From: Sulfurovum sp.
GTDB lineage: Bacteria; Campylobacterota; Campylobacteria; Campylobacterales; Sulfurovaceae
Assembly: GCA_024637255.1 (NCBI GenBank)
Contig: JAGXFO010000021.1
Location: 48,148 to 112,147, forward strand
Length of the DNA stretch: 64,000 nt
Direction: 5' to 3'
Shown here: positions 34,407 to 42,066 of the stretch, in pieces
Layout: the number at the start of each line of letters is the position of its first letter
How positions within the stretch are numbered: the first letter of the stretch is position 1
Position numbers and translations under genes: made by a program
Notes under the pieces: model-generated
Databases searched by the model: none
Told to the model about the DNA's origin: nothing
The model's input: only the letters and a program-made list of their open reading frames with translations

Positions 34407-35656
34407 TGCAAAAAAAAGTCTATTTTAAAACGTTTGGATGCCGTACTAATCAGTTTGACACCCAAGTTATGATGTCTAAACTTAAGGAGTTTGAGTTGAC
34501 GGATGATGAGCTTGCCTCAGACATCATTATCGTAAATTCATGTACTGTTACTAACGGTGCGGACTCTTCTGTGCGTAATTACATTTCATCCATGCAACGC
34601 AAAAACCCTGAGGCTAAAGTAATACTTGCAGGCTGCGGTTCCCACTCCAAGGGAGAATCTCTTTTTGCAGAAAAGAAAGTTTTTGGAGTCATGGGACACT
34701 CAGAGAAAGAAAACATCAATACCATACTGAAAAACGAGCAGCCTTTTTATGAAATAGGCGATTTAGAACACATAGACTCAACCATTGTTGAAGAGTTTGT
34801 AGGCAAGAGCAGAGCGTTTATTAAGATTCAGGAAGGATGCGACTTTAGATGTTCTTATTGTATCATACCAGCAGTGCGTGGTGATGCGCGTTCCCACAAA
34901 GAAGAGACCATATTGGAGCAGATCAGCAAACTTGCATCTAACGGTTTTGGTGAGTTTATACTGACGGGAACCAACGTAGGAAGTTACGGGCAAGACCATA
35001 ATACCTCCATGGCCAAACTGCTTAAAAAGATGAGTATGATTCGCGGTGTGAGACGCATACGTATAGGGAGTCTTGAGCCCATACAGATAGATGATGAATT
35101 TTTGGAACTGCTTGGTGAGCCATGGATGGCAAGACATATGCATATAGCGCTACAGCATACCAGTGATAAAATGCTTAAAGTGATGAACAGGCGAAATGAG
35201 TACAAAACAGACTTGGAGCTTTTCAGAAGAATCGAAGAGCAGGGTTATGCTTTAGGGACTGACTACATCGTGGGACATCCGGGTGAAGACGAGAAAGAGT
35301 GGGCTGAGGCGATATCTAGAGTCAAAGAGATGCCTTTAACCCATGTGCATGCTTTTTCATACTCTAAACGCGATAATACAGCTTCGGCAACAATGAAACC
35401 GGAAATTCTTGGCAATATAGCAAAAGAACGTCATCGTGAACTTACAGAAATAATAAAAGCGAAAAACTTTGCTTTTAGGCGTGAGCATTCACAGAATTTG
35501 GAAGTCTTACTTGAAAGTGGTAATGACGGTGTGTATCATGGTTTTGACCAATACTTTAACAAAGTAACCGTGAGAAGTGATGAAGACTTAAGTGCTAATT
35601 GGGTTTTGCTAAATAATGTGGAGGTTAACAGTGAAGGCAATAAAGCGAAACTTTAA
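34406..35656 (+). CDS. mtaB: tRNA (N6-L-threonylcarbamoyladenosine(37)-C2)-methylthiotransferase
   Basis: A ~416-residue radical-SAM methylthiotransferase. UPF0004 domain: KVYFKTFGCRTNQFDTQVM with IIVNSCTVTNGADSSVRN and VILAGCGSHSKG supplying three cysteines for the second cluster. The radical-SAM CxxxCxxC is CDFRCSYC followed by IIPAVRG, and a TRAM-like tail ends the protein. TGCRTNQ-type N-terminus and the absence of the MiaB variant pattern favour MtaB, which makes ms2t6A37. The ATG overlaps the mscS TGA by one base (TGATG). Confidence 0.88.
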   Translation: MQKKVYFKTFGCRTNQFDTQVMMSKLKEFELTDDELASDIIIVNSCTVTNGADSSVRNYISSMQRKNPEAKVILAGCGSHSKGESLFAEKKVFGVMGHSEKENINTILKNEQPFYEIGDLEHIDSTIVEEFVGKSRAFIKIQEGCDFRCSYCIIPAVRGDARSHKEETILEQISKLASNGFGEFILTGTNVGSYGQDHNTSMAKLLKKMSMIRGVRRIRIGSLEPIQIDDEFLELLGEPWMARHMHIALQHTSDKMLKVMNRRNEYKTDLELFRRIEEQGYALGTDYIVGHPGEDEKEWAEAISRVKEMPLTHVHAFSYSKRDNTASATMKPEILGNIAKERHRELTEIIKAKNFAFRREHSQNLEVLLESGNDGVYHGFDQYFNKVTVRSDEDLSANWVLLNNVEVNSEGNKAKL

Positions 35657-37307
35657 TTATGCATCGTTCAATGCCAAAAATATGAAAGTCATTGCAGGAC
35701 TGCTTTTGGCATTACTTGCACTTTTGGCATTCGCAACATTTAGAGATGCCGATACACTCATTACGCATGACCAGGCCAATACACTTTATACTGAAAATAA
35801 AATCCAAAAAGTTATCATTGATGGAGATTTTATACGTCTGAACACAGCAACGCAAAACTATAAGATTTATAAAGATGCAGTAAACAAAACAGCATTTTTC
35901 ACCAAATATCTTGTAGAAGTACGCGAAGATAAGGGCTACTTTTACGATCTGTTTTTATTACTTATGCTCATTGGGTCATTTGTGTTTTTTTATAGGTTTA
36001 TGAAGCAAAACAGATTGCAGCAATTGAAACATATAAGATCCATTAGCAAAGAAAACGATGTGCACAAAGCTGAGCCTGTGCAGGCACTCACATCAAATGT
36101 GACCTTTGCGGATGTTGCGGGTATCAAAGATGTAAAAGAGGAGTTGGAGGAAATCATTGATTTTCTGAAAGAGCCACAAAAATACCGTGATCTAGATATC
36201 CGTTTGCCTAGGGGTATCCTGCTTGTGGGGCCTCCTGGTGTAGGTAAAACACTTATTTCTAAGGCAGTTGCAGGAGAAGCAAATGTACCTTTCTTTTACC
36301 AAAGCGGCGCTTCTTTTGTGCATATCTATGTGGGTATGGGTGCCAAAAGAGTATCTGAGCTTTTCAAGAAAGCAAAACAGATGGCGCCCAGCATTATTTT
36401 CATAGATGAGATAGATGCTGTGGGTAAAAGCCGCGGCGAGTTCAGAAATGATGAAAGGGAAGCGACGCTCAACCAGCTTCTTACTGAAATGGATGGCTTC
36501 GAAGACAGCTCAGGCGTCATTGTCATCGGTGCTACCAATAAAGTAGACATGCTCGATGAGGCACTGCTTAGAGCGGGGCGTTTTGACAGACGCATACATA
36601 TTTCTTTGCCAGATTTGGAAGATAGAGCCAAAACCCTTGAATTGTATCTTGCACAAAAACCCAATGAAGTAGACATAGAACAGGTTGCACGCATGACAGT
36701 AGGTTTTAACTCCGCAGCACTTGACACGCTGACTAACGAAGCAGCGATTCATGCTATGAGAGAAGGGCGCAATATAGTTAAAACTACTGACTTTGAAGCA
36801 GTAAAAGAAAAAGTTTTACTTGGAAAAAGAAAGATACTTTCTTTCACTGAAGAAGAGAGAGAAATTCAAGCCATTTATCAGGCGGCTAAGGCTATTATAG
36901 CCACTTGGTTGGATGTTGAGTTTGAGAAGATAGGTATTGTAAACACCAGACTCATGAACCAAGAACATGAGATACTTTCAAAAAGTCAGCTTCTCTCACG
37001 AATCAAGGTCTACCTTGCAGGAAGTATCGCAACAAAGATGCACTACAATGAGCAGTTTACCAATGCAAGTACAGACATAGCACAGGCAAAAGAAATTGTT
37101 AGAAAAGTAATCTACGAGTATGTGATGAGTGAGAACTTCATTGTAACACCACAGCAAGAAGAAGAACTTTTGCGTCAATCTGTCTCAGAAGTAAAAACGC
37201 TTTTAAAAACACTCGATAAAGCACTTTCTGAAACATCGTCTTATCTTTTGGCTCATGAAAACATCAGTCAGGACGAGTGTAGAGAAATCTTAAGAAAAAT
37301 ATTCTAA
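35631..37307 (+). CDS. FtsH-family AAA+ membrane protein lacking the zinc-protease motif
   Basis: GGAGG at 35620-35624 sits 6 nt before a GTG at 35631, which I take as the start (558 residues; an ATG at 35616 is also in frame). Numbering from 35616: membrane helices ~24-42 and ~110-128 flank a small extracytoplasmic domain; the AAA+ module has Walker A GPPGVGKT (205-212), Walker B IIFIDEID (260-267) and SRH RAGRFDRR (319-326). Where FtsH has HExxH, this protein has YQAAK (421-425), so peptidase activity should be absent. The C-terminal helical region is kept. It resembles Helicobacter HP0286, remembered as the same locus. Likely an unfoldase or adaptor-type paralogue. Confidence 0.87.
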   Translation: MKAIKRNFNYASFNAKNMKVIAGLLLALLALLAFATFRDADTLITHDQANTLYTENKIQKVIIDGDFIRLNTATQNYKIYKDAVNKTAFFTKYLVEVREDKGYFYDLFLLLMLIGSFVFFYRFMKQNRLQQLKHIRSISKENDVHKAEPVQALTSNVTFADVAGIKDVKEELEEIIDFLKEPQKYRDLDIRLPRGILLVGPPGVGKTLISKAVAGEANVPFFYQSGASFVHIYVGMGAKRVSELFKKAKQMAPSIIFIDEIDAVGKSRGEFRNDEREATLNQLLTEMDGFEDSSGVIVIGATNKVDMLDEALLRAGRFDRRIHISLPDLEDRAKTLELYLAQKPNEVDIEQVARMTVGFNSAALDTLTNEAAIHAMREGRNIVKTTDFEAVKEKVLLGKRKILSFTEEEREIQAIYQAAKAIIATWLDVEFEKIGIVNTRLMNQEHEILSKSQLLSRIKVYLAGSIATKMHYNEQFTNASTDIAQAKEIVRKVIYEYVMSENFIVTPQQEEELLRQSVSEVKTLLKTLDKALSETSSYLLAHENISQDECREILRKIF

Positions 37308-37819
37308 TGACTTATTTTTCTGGCTTTTCGCTACAAGGTGATAAGGAACTTTTTAGCGACTATCTTATCGATAGCATGTACTGTGTTGCTGGTTTTTCCT
37401 ATGGCGCACAACAGGCATTTGAGTATGTATATCGCTCCCAAACTCGAATTGATAGACTGATTCTACTTTCACCGGCTTTTTTTCAAACACAAAAACAAAG
37501 CTTTATCCGAACGCAATTATGCTACTTTGAAGCAGGGAAAGAAGCGTATATTAGGCAGTTCTTAGCCAATGTTGCTTACCCTTCAAGCATAGATCTCTCT
37601 AACTATCTAACAGCAGGAACTAAAGAAGAGCTTGAAGCACTGCTTACTTACACTTGGGATACAAAAAAGATACAAGAAGTGCTAGACAGAGGTACTACCA
37701 TTGAAGTCTTCTTTGGACAAGATGACAAGATCATAGATGCACAAAAAGCTTTTGAATTTTTTACACCTTTGACTACGACTTACTTCATGAAGAGTGTAGG
37801 GCATGTATTAAAAAGTTAA
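37307..37819 (+). CDS. BioV-like short alpha/beta hydrolase (pimeloyl-ACP methyl ester esterase candidate)
   Basis: A 170-residue alpha/beta hydrolase whose ATG overlaps the previous stop (TAATG). The nucleophile elbow is GFSYGAQQAFEY, followed by DRLILLSPAFF, VFFGQDDKIID (acid Asp region) and a C-terminal SVGHVLK with the catalytic His. It is much smaller than BioH and lacks a normal cap domain, as described for BioV of Helicobacter, which frees pimeloyl-ACP for biotin synthesis. The assignment is by size, motif and lineage; no bio genes are in this window. Confidence 0.68.
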   Translation: MTYFSGFSLQGDKELFSDYLIDSMYCVAGFSYGAQQAFEYVYRSQTRIDRLILLSPAFFQTQKQSFIRTQLCYFEAGKEAYIRQFLANVAYPSSIDLSNYLTAGTKEELEALLTYTWDTKKIQEVLDRGTTIEVFFGQDDKIIDAQKAFEFFTPLTTTYFMKSVGHVLKS

Positions 37820-37839
37820 ATGCTATAAATCCAAAGGGC

Positions 37840-37999
37840 TTATTGCGGCATTCTCTTGTTTGTTGTTTGAATTACTTCCTTGAGAAGTTTAATGTAGTCT
37901 TTTTTCTGCAGAAACAGCATGTTTTTTTGAGCTTATGAGAGAATCAAGTACTACCAAATCAAAAGATACTTTCTTTGCTTCGTCTTTTGTAAGTACAAG
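37840..37999 (-). pseudogene. C-terminal gene remnant interrupted by a homopolymer frameshift
   Basis: Reading the minus strand, YPLVLTKDEAKKVSFDLVV runs on to SSKKHAVSAEK, then removing one A from a six-A run restores DYIKLLKEVIQTTNKRMPQ and a stop at 37840-37842. The frame is closed upstream by a stop near 38000 with no start codon, so the N-terminus is gone. The residues look coding (amphipathic, Lys/Glu-rich helix), but no family is recognised. A sequencing error in the A-run would not explain the missing start. Confidence 0.4.
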
Positions 38000-38116
38000 A
38001 GGATAGTGAACTTATAGATAGTTTTGGTTAAAATAGTCCTATCTATTCCCATGCATAAATGGGAACAAGTAGAGCTTTATAAAGAATTTTTACATATAAA
38101 ACAAAGGAGATCCTCT

Positions 38117-38259
38117 ATGCCTTTTACACCCAAAACACCCTATCTTACTACTGATGGCATTATAGAGTTATATGAGGGAGATACATTATGGATCAATTGG
38201 TCTTTGACCATAGTGATATCTTGAAAGATTATCTATTGCAACATCATACAAATCAGTGA
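38117..38259 (+). pseudogene. NUDIX hydrolase remnant with internal deletion
   Basis: ATG at 38117, preceded by AAAGGAGA, opens MPFTPKTPYLTTDGIIELYE, which I recognise as the conserved start of a small NUDIX (ADP-ribose pyrophosphatase/MutT-like) family in Campylobacterota. After about 24 codons the frame changes; in another frame LVFDHSDILKDYLLQHHTNQ to a TGA at 38257-38259 matches the usual C-terminal end of the same proteins (FDHxxILxDYL). The whole middle, including the NUDIX box GX5EX7REUXEEXGU, is missing. The gene is dead. Confidence 0.6.
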
Positions 38260-38268
38260 AGGTGTCTT

Positions 38269-38946
38269 TTGCAAAGTAGTTACGATTTGCTGTCTGCCCT
38301 TAAAAACATGGATTATCTCAAAACGTCTAGAGATCCACTCTGGTGGCCGCGAAGCTCTACTTTTGAAGTCATCATCGGTGCCATCTTGACTCAGCAGACA
38401 AAATGGGAGAAAGTAGAGGAGTCACTGGCAAATTTAAAAGAGGGTGGCATCATATCATTGGAGGCTCTAAGCAGGGTGGAAGTCGAGCAGATCGCTACAC
38501 TCATCAAACCCAGTGGTTTTTACAATACCAAAGCACAGAGGCTTCAAATACTTTGTCAAAATATTCTCAATGACTTTCATACATTTGAAATATTTCAAAA
38601 TGAAGTCACTCGAGACTGGCTGCTCGAACAAAAAGGAATAGGAATGGAGAGTGCTGACTCTATCCTTTGTTATGGATGTGGGCGTGAAGTCTTTGTTGTC
38701 GATAGCTATACCTCAAGACTCCTCGATGCTTGTGGCTACAGTTTTGAGAGCTATATGCAGATACAGGCATGGATGCAAGAGGGAATCGAAGCAAACTTTG
38801 ATAAAATAACCCAAATGTATGATACAAAGATGACACTGCATACCCTCTATGCACGTTTTCACGGGATGATCGTAGAGTTTGCCAAAGAGCATATACGAGG
38901 TAAAAAAGTCAATACAAAAACACTCAAAAAGTATATAGAAGGATAA
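38269..38946 (+). CDS. magIII: MagIII-type 3-methyladenine DNA glycosylase (endonuclease III superfamily)
   Basis: A 225-residue helix-hairpin-helix glycosylase. Residues ~20-50 contain SRDPLWWPRSSTFEVIIGAILTQQTKWEKV, ~80-95 IKPSGFYNTKAQRL, and the HhH-GPD motif is LLEQKGIGMESADSILCYGCGREVFVVDSYTSRLL with the catalytic Asp in VVDSY. The C-terminus (LHTLYARFHGMIVEFAKEH) lacks the four-cysteine iron-sulfur loop of Nth, as in Helicobacter pylori MagIII, which excises 3-methyladenine. Start is TTG preceded by AAGGTG. Confidence 0.85.
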   Translation: MQSSYDLLSALKNMDYLKTSRDPLWWPRSSTFEVIIGAILTQQTKWEKVEESLANLKEGGIISLEALSRVEVEQIATLIKPSGFYNTKAQRLQILCQNILNDFHTFEIFQNEVTRDWLLEQKGIGMESADSILCYGCGREVFVVDSYTSRLLDACGYSFESYMQIQAWMQEGIEANFDKITQMYDTKMTLHTLYARFHGMIVEFAKEHIRGKKVNTKTLKKYIEG

Positions 38947-38950
38947 AATA

Positions 38951-39769
38951 GTGACAAATATCATCATCACAGGATGCAGTACAGGCATAGGGCTGGAAAC
39001 TGCAAAGTATCTCAAAGACAAATTTATCAAAGTTTATCCTACAGCAAGAAATCCAAAAGATGTAGAGATGTTAAGAGAACTAGGTTTTGAACATGCTATG
39101 CAACTTGATGTTACCAAGCCAGAGATGATCACCGCAGTCATAGATAAAGTATTAGAATTGGATGGAAGCATAGACGTATGGTTCAACAATGCAGGCTATG
39201 GACAGCCTGGTGCCATAGAAGATATCACAACAGCTACACTGCGTGAACAATTTGAAACCAATGTTTTTGGATTACATGAATGTACAAGACAGATCATACC
39301 AGTCATGCGGAAACAAGGGTATGGAAAGATCATCCAACATAGTTCTGTGCTTGGTATCATCTCTCTTTTTGGACGGGGAGCCTACAATGCAAGTAAATAT
39401 GCTGTTGAGGGGCTGACAGATACCCTTAGATTGGAACTAAAAGATACAAATATATACCAGATACTTCTCAATACCGGTCCTATTACAAGCCATTTTCGGA
39501 AAACAGCTGTCAAAAAACTGCAAGAGAATATTGATATAGAGCATTCTGTGTTTAAAGAAAAGTATCTTGGCAGTATCCAAGAAGGAACACAAAAAAAAGT
39601 ACCGTTCAAGGAAGATGCCACTTCTGTTGCATCTGTAGTACATAAGATCATATTGGTCGATAAACCAAAGCCTCGTTATTACATTACTAAAGCGACATAT
39701 CTGTTGGGATTCTTGAAAAGACTTCTAAGCACAACTTTTTTAGACAAAATATTATTTAGAATAGATTGA
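38951..39769 (+). CDS. Short-chain dehydrogenase/reductase
   Basis: A 272-residue classical SDR starting at GTG, 4 bp after magIII. The cofactor motif is TGCSTGIG (TGxxxGIG), NNAG occurs as WFNNAGYGQPG, the catalytic Ser lies in IIQHSSVLG and the YxxxK is YNASK. The basic YPTARNPKD after strand 2 suggests NADP(H). A basic tail (LKRLLSTTFLDKILFRID) follows the fold. Substrate unknown; such proteins often act on lipids or steroids-like carbonyls. Confidence 0.85.
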   Translation: MTNIIITGCSTGIGLETAKYLKDKFIKVYPTARNPKDVEMLRELGFEHAMQLDVTKPEMITAVIDKVLELDGSIDVWFNNAGYGQPGAIEDITTATLREQFETNVFGLHECTRQIIPVMRKQGYGKIIQHSSVLGIISLFGRGAYNASKYAVEGLTDTLRLELKDTNIYQILLNTGPITSHFRKTAVKKLQENIDIEHSVFKEKYLGSIQEGTQKKVPFKEDATSVASVVHKIILVDKPKPRYYITKATYLLGFLKRLLSTTFLDKILFRID

Positions 39770-39773
39770 TAAT

Positions 39774-40859
39774 TTAAGCATTGAAATGAGTCGTTAAATT
39801 TTCTCTGGCTGTATTATTCTGATACATTTGGCTATCTGCATGTCGAATGGATGAGTAAATAGAACCGCCATTCTCAATATCAGATATCCCTATACTCAAA
39901 GAAACCTGTATTTTGGATCTTTCATACATGATTGCAAGATTTTTGATACGCTTATCTAGGGCACCTGCAAATTTATAGGCATCTTCAATTTTAGTTTGGG
40001 GAAGTAAAATAAGAAATTCCTCTCCAGTCCATCGTGCTATGGCTTGGGTATTGTTAATACTTTTTTGTATCTCTGCTGCTATTTCTTCTATGAGCATATC
40101 TCCTATTTTGGGACCATATCTTTCATTGATATCGTGCAAATAATCTATATCGCACAACATAACGCTAAGTGCCTCATCATGTTCTTGTGCATGGCGCTGC
40201 AGTTCACCTATCTCTTCATGTATGCCACGCTTGTTAATAAATTCAGTTAACTGGTCTTGCTTTGCAGCTGCGATAAGTTTTTCCGTTAATTTTCGCATCT
40301 CTTTAAATGATTTTGTAATTGAATGCTCATAGAGAGATGACAGAAATGCTACCATAAGAAAGGAAAGAATTAAACGTAACTTGTACTCGTCACTGTATGA
40401 AGTTGTTAAATATTGATCATTGTTTACTAGAAACATCACAGATAATATAAAAACAAAAATCACTATATCTATCAAGCCATGTTTTAATCCATGTAAAAAT
40501 AAAGCCAATGCTGGAAATGTATATATCCACAATGATCCGGTATTTCCTATGCCTCCTGAATGAACCAAATAGATTAAAAGCAAAAAGAACACATATACAA
40601 TAATATGTGAACCTAGATTATAATAGGCCTTTCTTATGACAAAATAATAATTTATACTAAGAAATACGGCTGTGAGTATGAGAATAGATGAAAGCTGGTT
40701 ATTGGCTGTAAGGAATGATAATGCAGCACAAGAAGAAGTGAAAACAATACCCAAGCTTCCAAAAAGTTTTATGGTAAATAATTTTCTTAAGAATTCAGGA
40801 TCATTTTCTGGATATACTGCACTATTTGAAGGGTATATGCTTTCATTATCGTGTTTCAT
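39774..40859 (-). CDS. Membrane-anchored GGDEF protein with degenerate TGEEF motif
   Basis: A 361-residue protein. Residues ~35-190 contain about six hydrophobic helices; ~200-350 is a GGDEF domain with SVMLCDIDYLHDINERYGPKIGDMLIEEIA preceding the active-site loop RWTGEEFLILLP. The signature GG(D/E)EF is here TGEEF, which weakens but may not abolish diguanylate cyclase activity, and it could be a GTP-binding or c-di-GMP sensory domain. The C-terminal LSIGIS block is normal. Second GGDEF protein in the window (another at 59485-60627 has GGEEF). Confidence 0.82.
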   Translation of the reverse strand: MKHDNESIYPSNSAVYPENDPEFLRKLFTIKLFGSLGIVFTSSCAALSFLTANNQLSSILILTAVFLSINYYFVIRKAYYNLGSHIIVYVFFLLLIYLVHSGGIGNTGSLWIYTFPALALFLHGLKHGLIDIVIFVFILSVMFLVNNDQYLTTSYSDEYKLRLILSFLMVAFLSSLYEHSITKSFKEMRKLTEKLIAAAKQDQLTEFINKRGIHEEIGELQRHAQEHDEALSVMLCDIDYLHDINERYGPKIGDMLIEEIAAEIQKSINNTQAIARWTGEEFLILLPQTKIEDAYKFAGALDKRIKNLAIMYERSKIQVSLSIGISDIENGGSIYSSIRHADSQMYQNNTARENLTTHFNA

Positions 40860-40943
40860 CTTAATTTATCCTCTAGTCCTATATTCTTAATAGTATGACT
40901 AAATAATGTCAAAAAAATGTCAATTTATTTTTGACCTTTCTGC

Positions 40944-40949
40944 TATAAT
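40944..40949 (+). promoter_or_regulatory. -10 element upstream of the mogA-type gene
   Basis: TATAAT lies 36 bp before the ATG at 40985, in a context of periodic T-tracts (AATTTATTTTTGACC). It drives the plus-strand gene and is divergent from the GGDEF gene, whose start is at 40859. Confidence 0.5.
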
Positions 40950-40984
40950 CGCCAACTAAAAAATGATTCCAAGGATATTTATAT

Positions 40985-41518
40985 ATGGATAAGATAAAAA
41001 TCGGTGTTGTCACAACAAGTGACAGGGCTTCGCAAGGGATCTATGAAGATATCTCTGGTGTTGCCATTATGGATACAATGAAAGAGTATCTACTCAATGA
41101 ATGTGAGTATGAATACAGATGCATACCAGACGAGCAAAGTCTTATAGAAACAACCCTTATAGAGCTTGCACGTGATTATAAATGCGATCTGATCGTCACT
41201 ACTGGAGGAACCGGTCCTGCAACCAGAGATGTAACTACTGAAGCCACAGAAAACGTCTGCCAGAAACTTCTTCCGGGTTTTGGTGAACAGATGAGAGCAG
41301 TGAGTCTTCAGTATGTGCCTACAGCCATACTTTCTCGTCAAACCGCAGGTATTTGTGATGGTGCACTCATCATCAATCTTCCAGGAAAGCCAAAATCAAT
41401 TCGCGAGTGTCTAGATGCCGTGTTTCCCGCAGTTCCCTACTGCATCGACCTTATAGGGGGGCATTATATGCAAGCCAATGAAGAGGTTATAAAAATATTT
41501 AGGCCTAAAAACAAATAG
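40985..41518 (+). CDS. mogA: Molybdopterin adenylyltransferase / MoaB-type protein
   Basis: A 177-residue MoCF-fold protein. Signatures: IGVVTTSDRASQGIYEDISG, CDLIVTTGGTGPATRDVTTEA (the nucleotide loop) and ALIINLPGKPKSIRECLDAVFPAVPYCIDLIGG. It adenylates molybdopterin before molybdenum insertion, or in the MoaB sense has uncertain activity; the length and the DVTTEA motif favour MogA. A two-ORF tail of unknown function follows (41568 on). Confidence 0.9.
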   Translation: MDKIKIGVVTTSDRASQGIYEDISGVAIMDTMKEYLLNECEYEYRCIPDEQSLIETTLIELARDYKCDLIVTTGGTGPATRDVTTEATENVCQKLLPGFGEQMRAVSLQYVPTAILSRQTAGICDGALIINLPGKPKSIRECLDAVFPAVPYCIDLIGGHYMQANEEVIKIFRPKNK

Positions 41519-41567
41519 TTAAAAATATTTGTTAACATAAAATTCATGAAAGGATATACTAATTAAT

Positions 41568-41777
41568 ATGAATATAGAATTTATAGAATCAAAACTAAAT
41601 GAGATTATGAAAGAACTAGAAAAAGAGGTTATGACCATACTTATGGATGAAAGTTTAGATAAAAAACAAACAAACTTGCACATGAAACCTCTTACCTCTA
41701 CAAAACAGATACTTGTCAATGCCCTTGACAGCATCAAAATGGTCGATAGACTTGGAAAAGAAGCGTTGGGTAACTAA
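41568..41777 (+). CDS. Small hypothetical helical protein
   Basis: A 69-residue, charged, probably all-helical protein (MNIEFIESKLNEIMKELEKE...). GAAAGGATATACTAATTAAT precedes the ATG. No family recognised. Two bases after its stop begins the frameshifted membrane frame at 41780, implying that the two form a coupled pair. Confidence 0.5.
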   Translation: MNIEFIESKLNEIMKELEKEVMTILMDESLDKKQTNLHMKPLTSTKQILVNALDSIKMVDRLGKEALGN

Positions 41778-41779
41778 GT

Positions 41780-41927
41780 ATGACCAATGGTCTACTAGTC
41801 ACCATTTTTTCTTTTTGTTATTCTACTTTTCTTTTGGGGTATCTATAAAGCGTCGAAAATACATAATACGCTCTATATATTGACATTATTGCCTTTTGTA
41901 CCGCTTCTTCTTATGTTTTTTATTTAA
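41780..41927 (+). pseudogene. Small membrane protein gene with a frameshift in a T6 run
   Basis: ATG at 41780 opens MTNGLLVTIF; at the T-run 41805-41810 a deletion of one T would continue into LFVILLFFWGIYKASKIHNT and LYILTLLPFVPLLLMFFI with a stop at 41925-41927. The restored 48-residue product has two transmembrane helices and a basic loop, a convincing small membrane protein. As written the frame ends early at 22 codons. Either a real mutation, a sequencing indel, or translational slippage on the T6 run. Confidence 0.45.
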
Positions 41928-42066
41928 GTATTACTTCAGTTTTATTTATTATTTTTCTAAATAATCATTAAAATATTATATATTTTAATGATTTAAGTAT
42001 CATATGTTCTATCTTTAATCTACTCTCATTTATACTTCAATGTTTCTAATACATTAAGGATAAAAG

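Larger units (their letters stand above)
37820..38268. other. 449-bp stretch holding two gene remnants
   Basis: Between bioV-like and magIII there is no intact gene. On the minus strand 37840-37999 carries a decayed C-terminal frame, and on the plus strand 38117-38259 carries an internally deleted NUDIX gene. The stretch therefore looks like a graveyard of lost genes rather than a regulatory region. Confidence 0.55.

Noticed and set aside
35616..35630. ATG start at 35616 for the FtsH-like protein
   Set aside because: GGAGG lies between it and the GTG at 35631 at ideal spacing for the latter.
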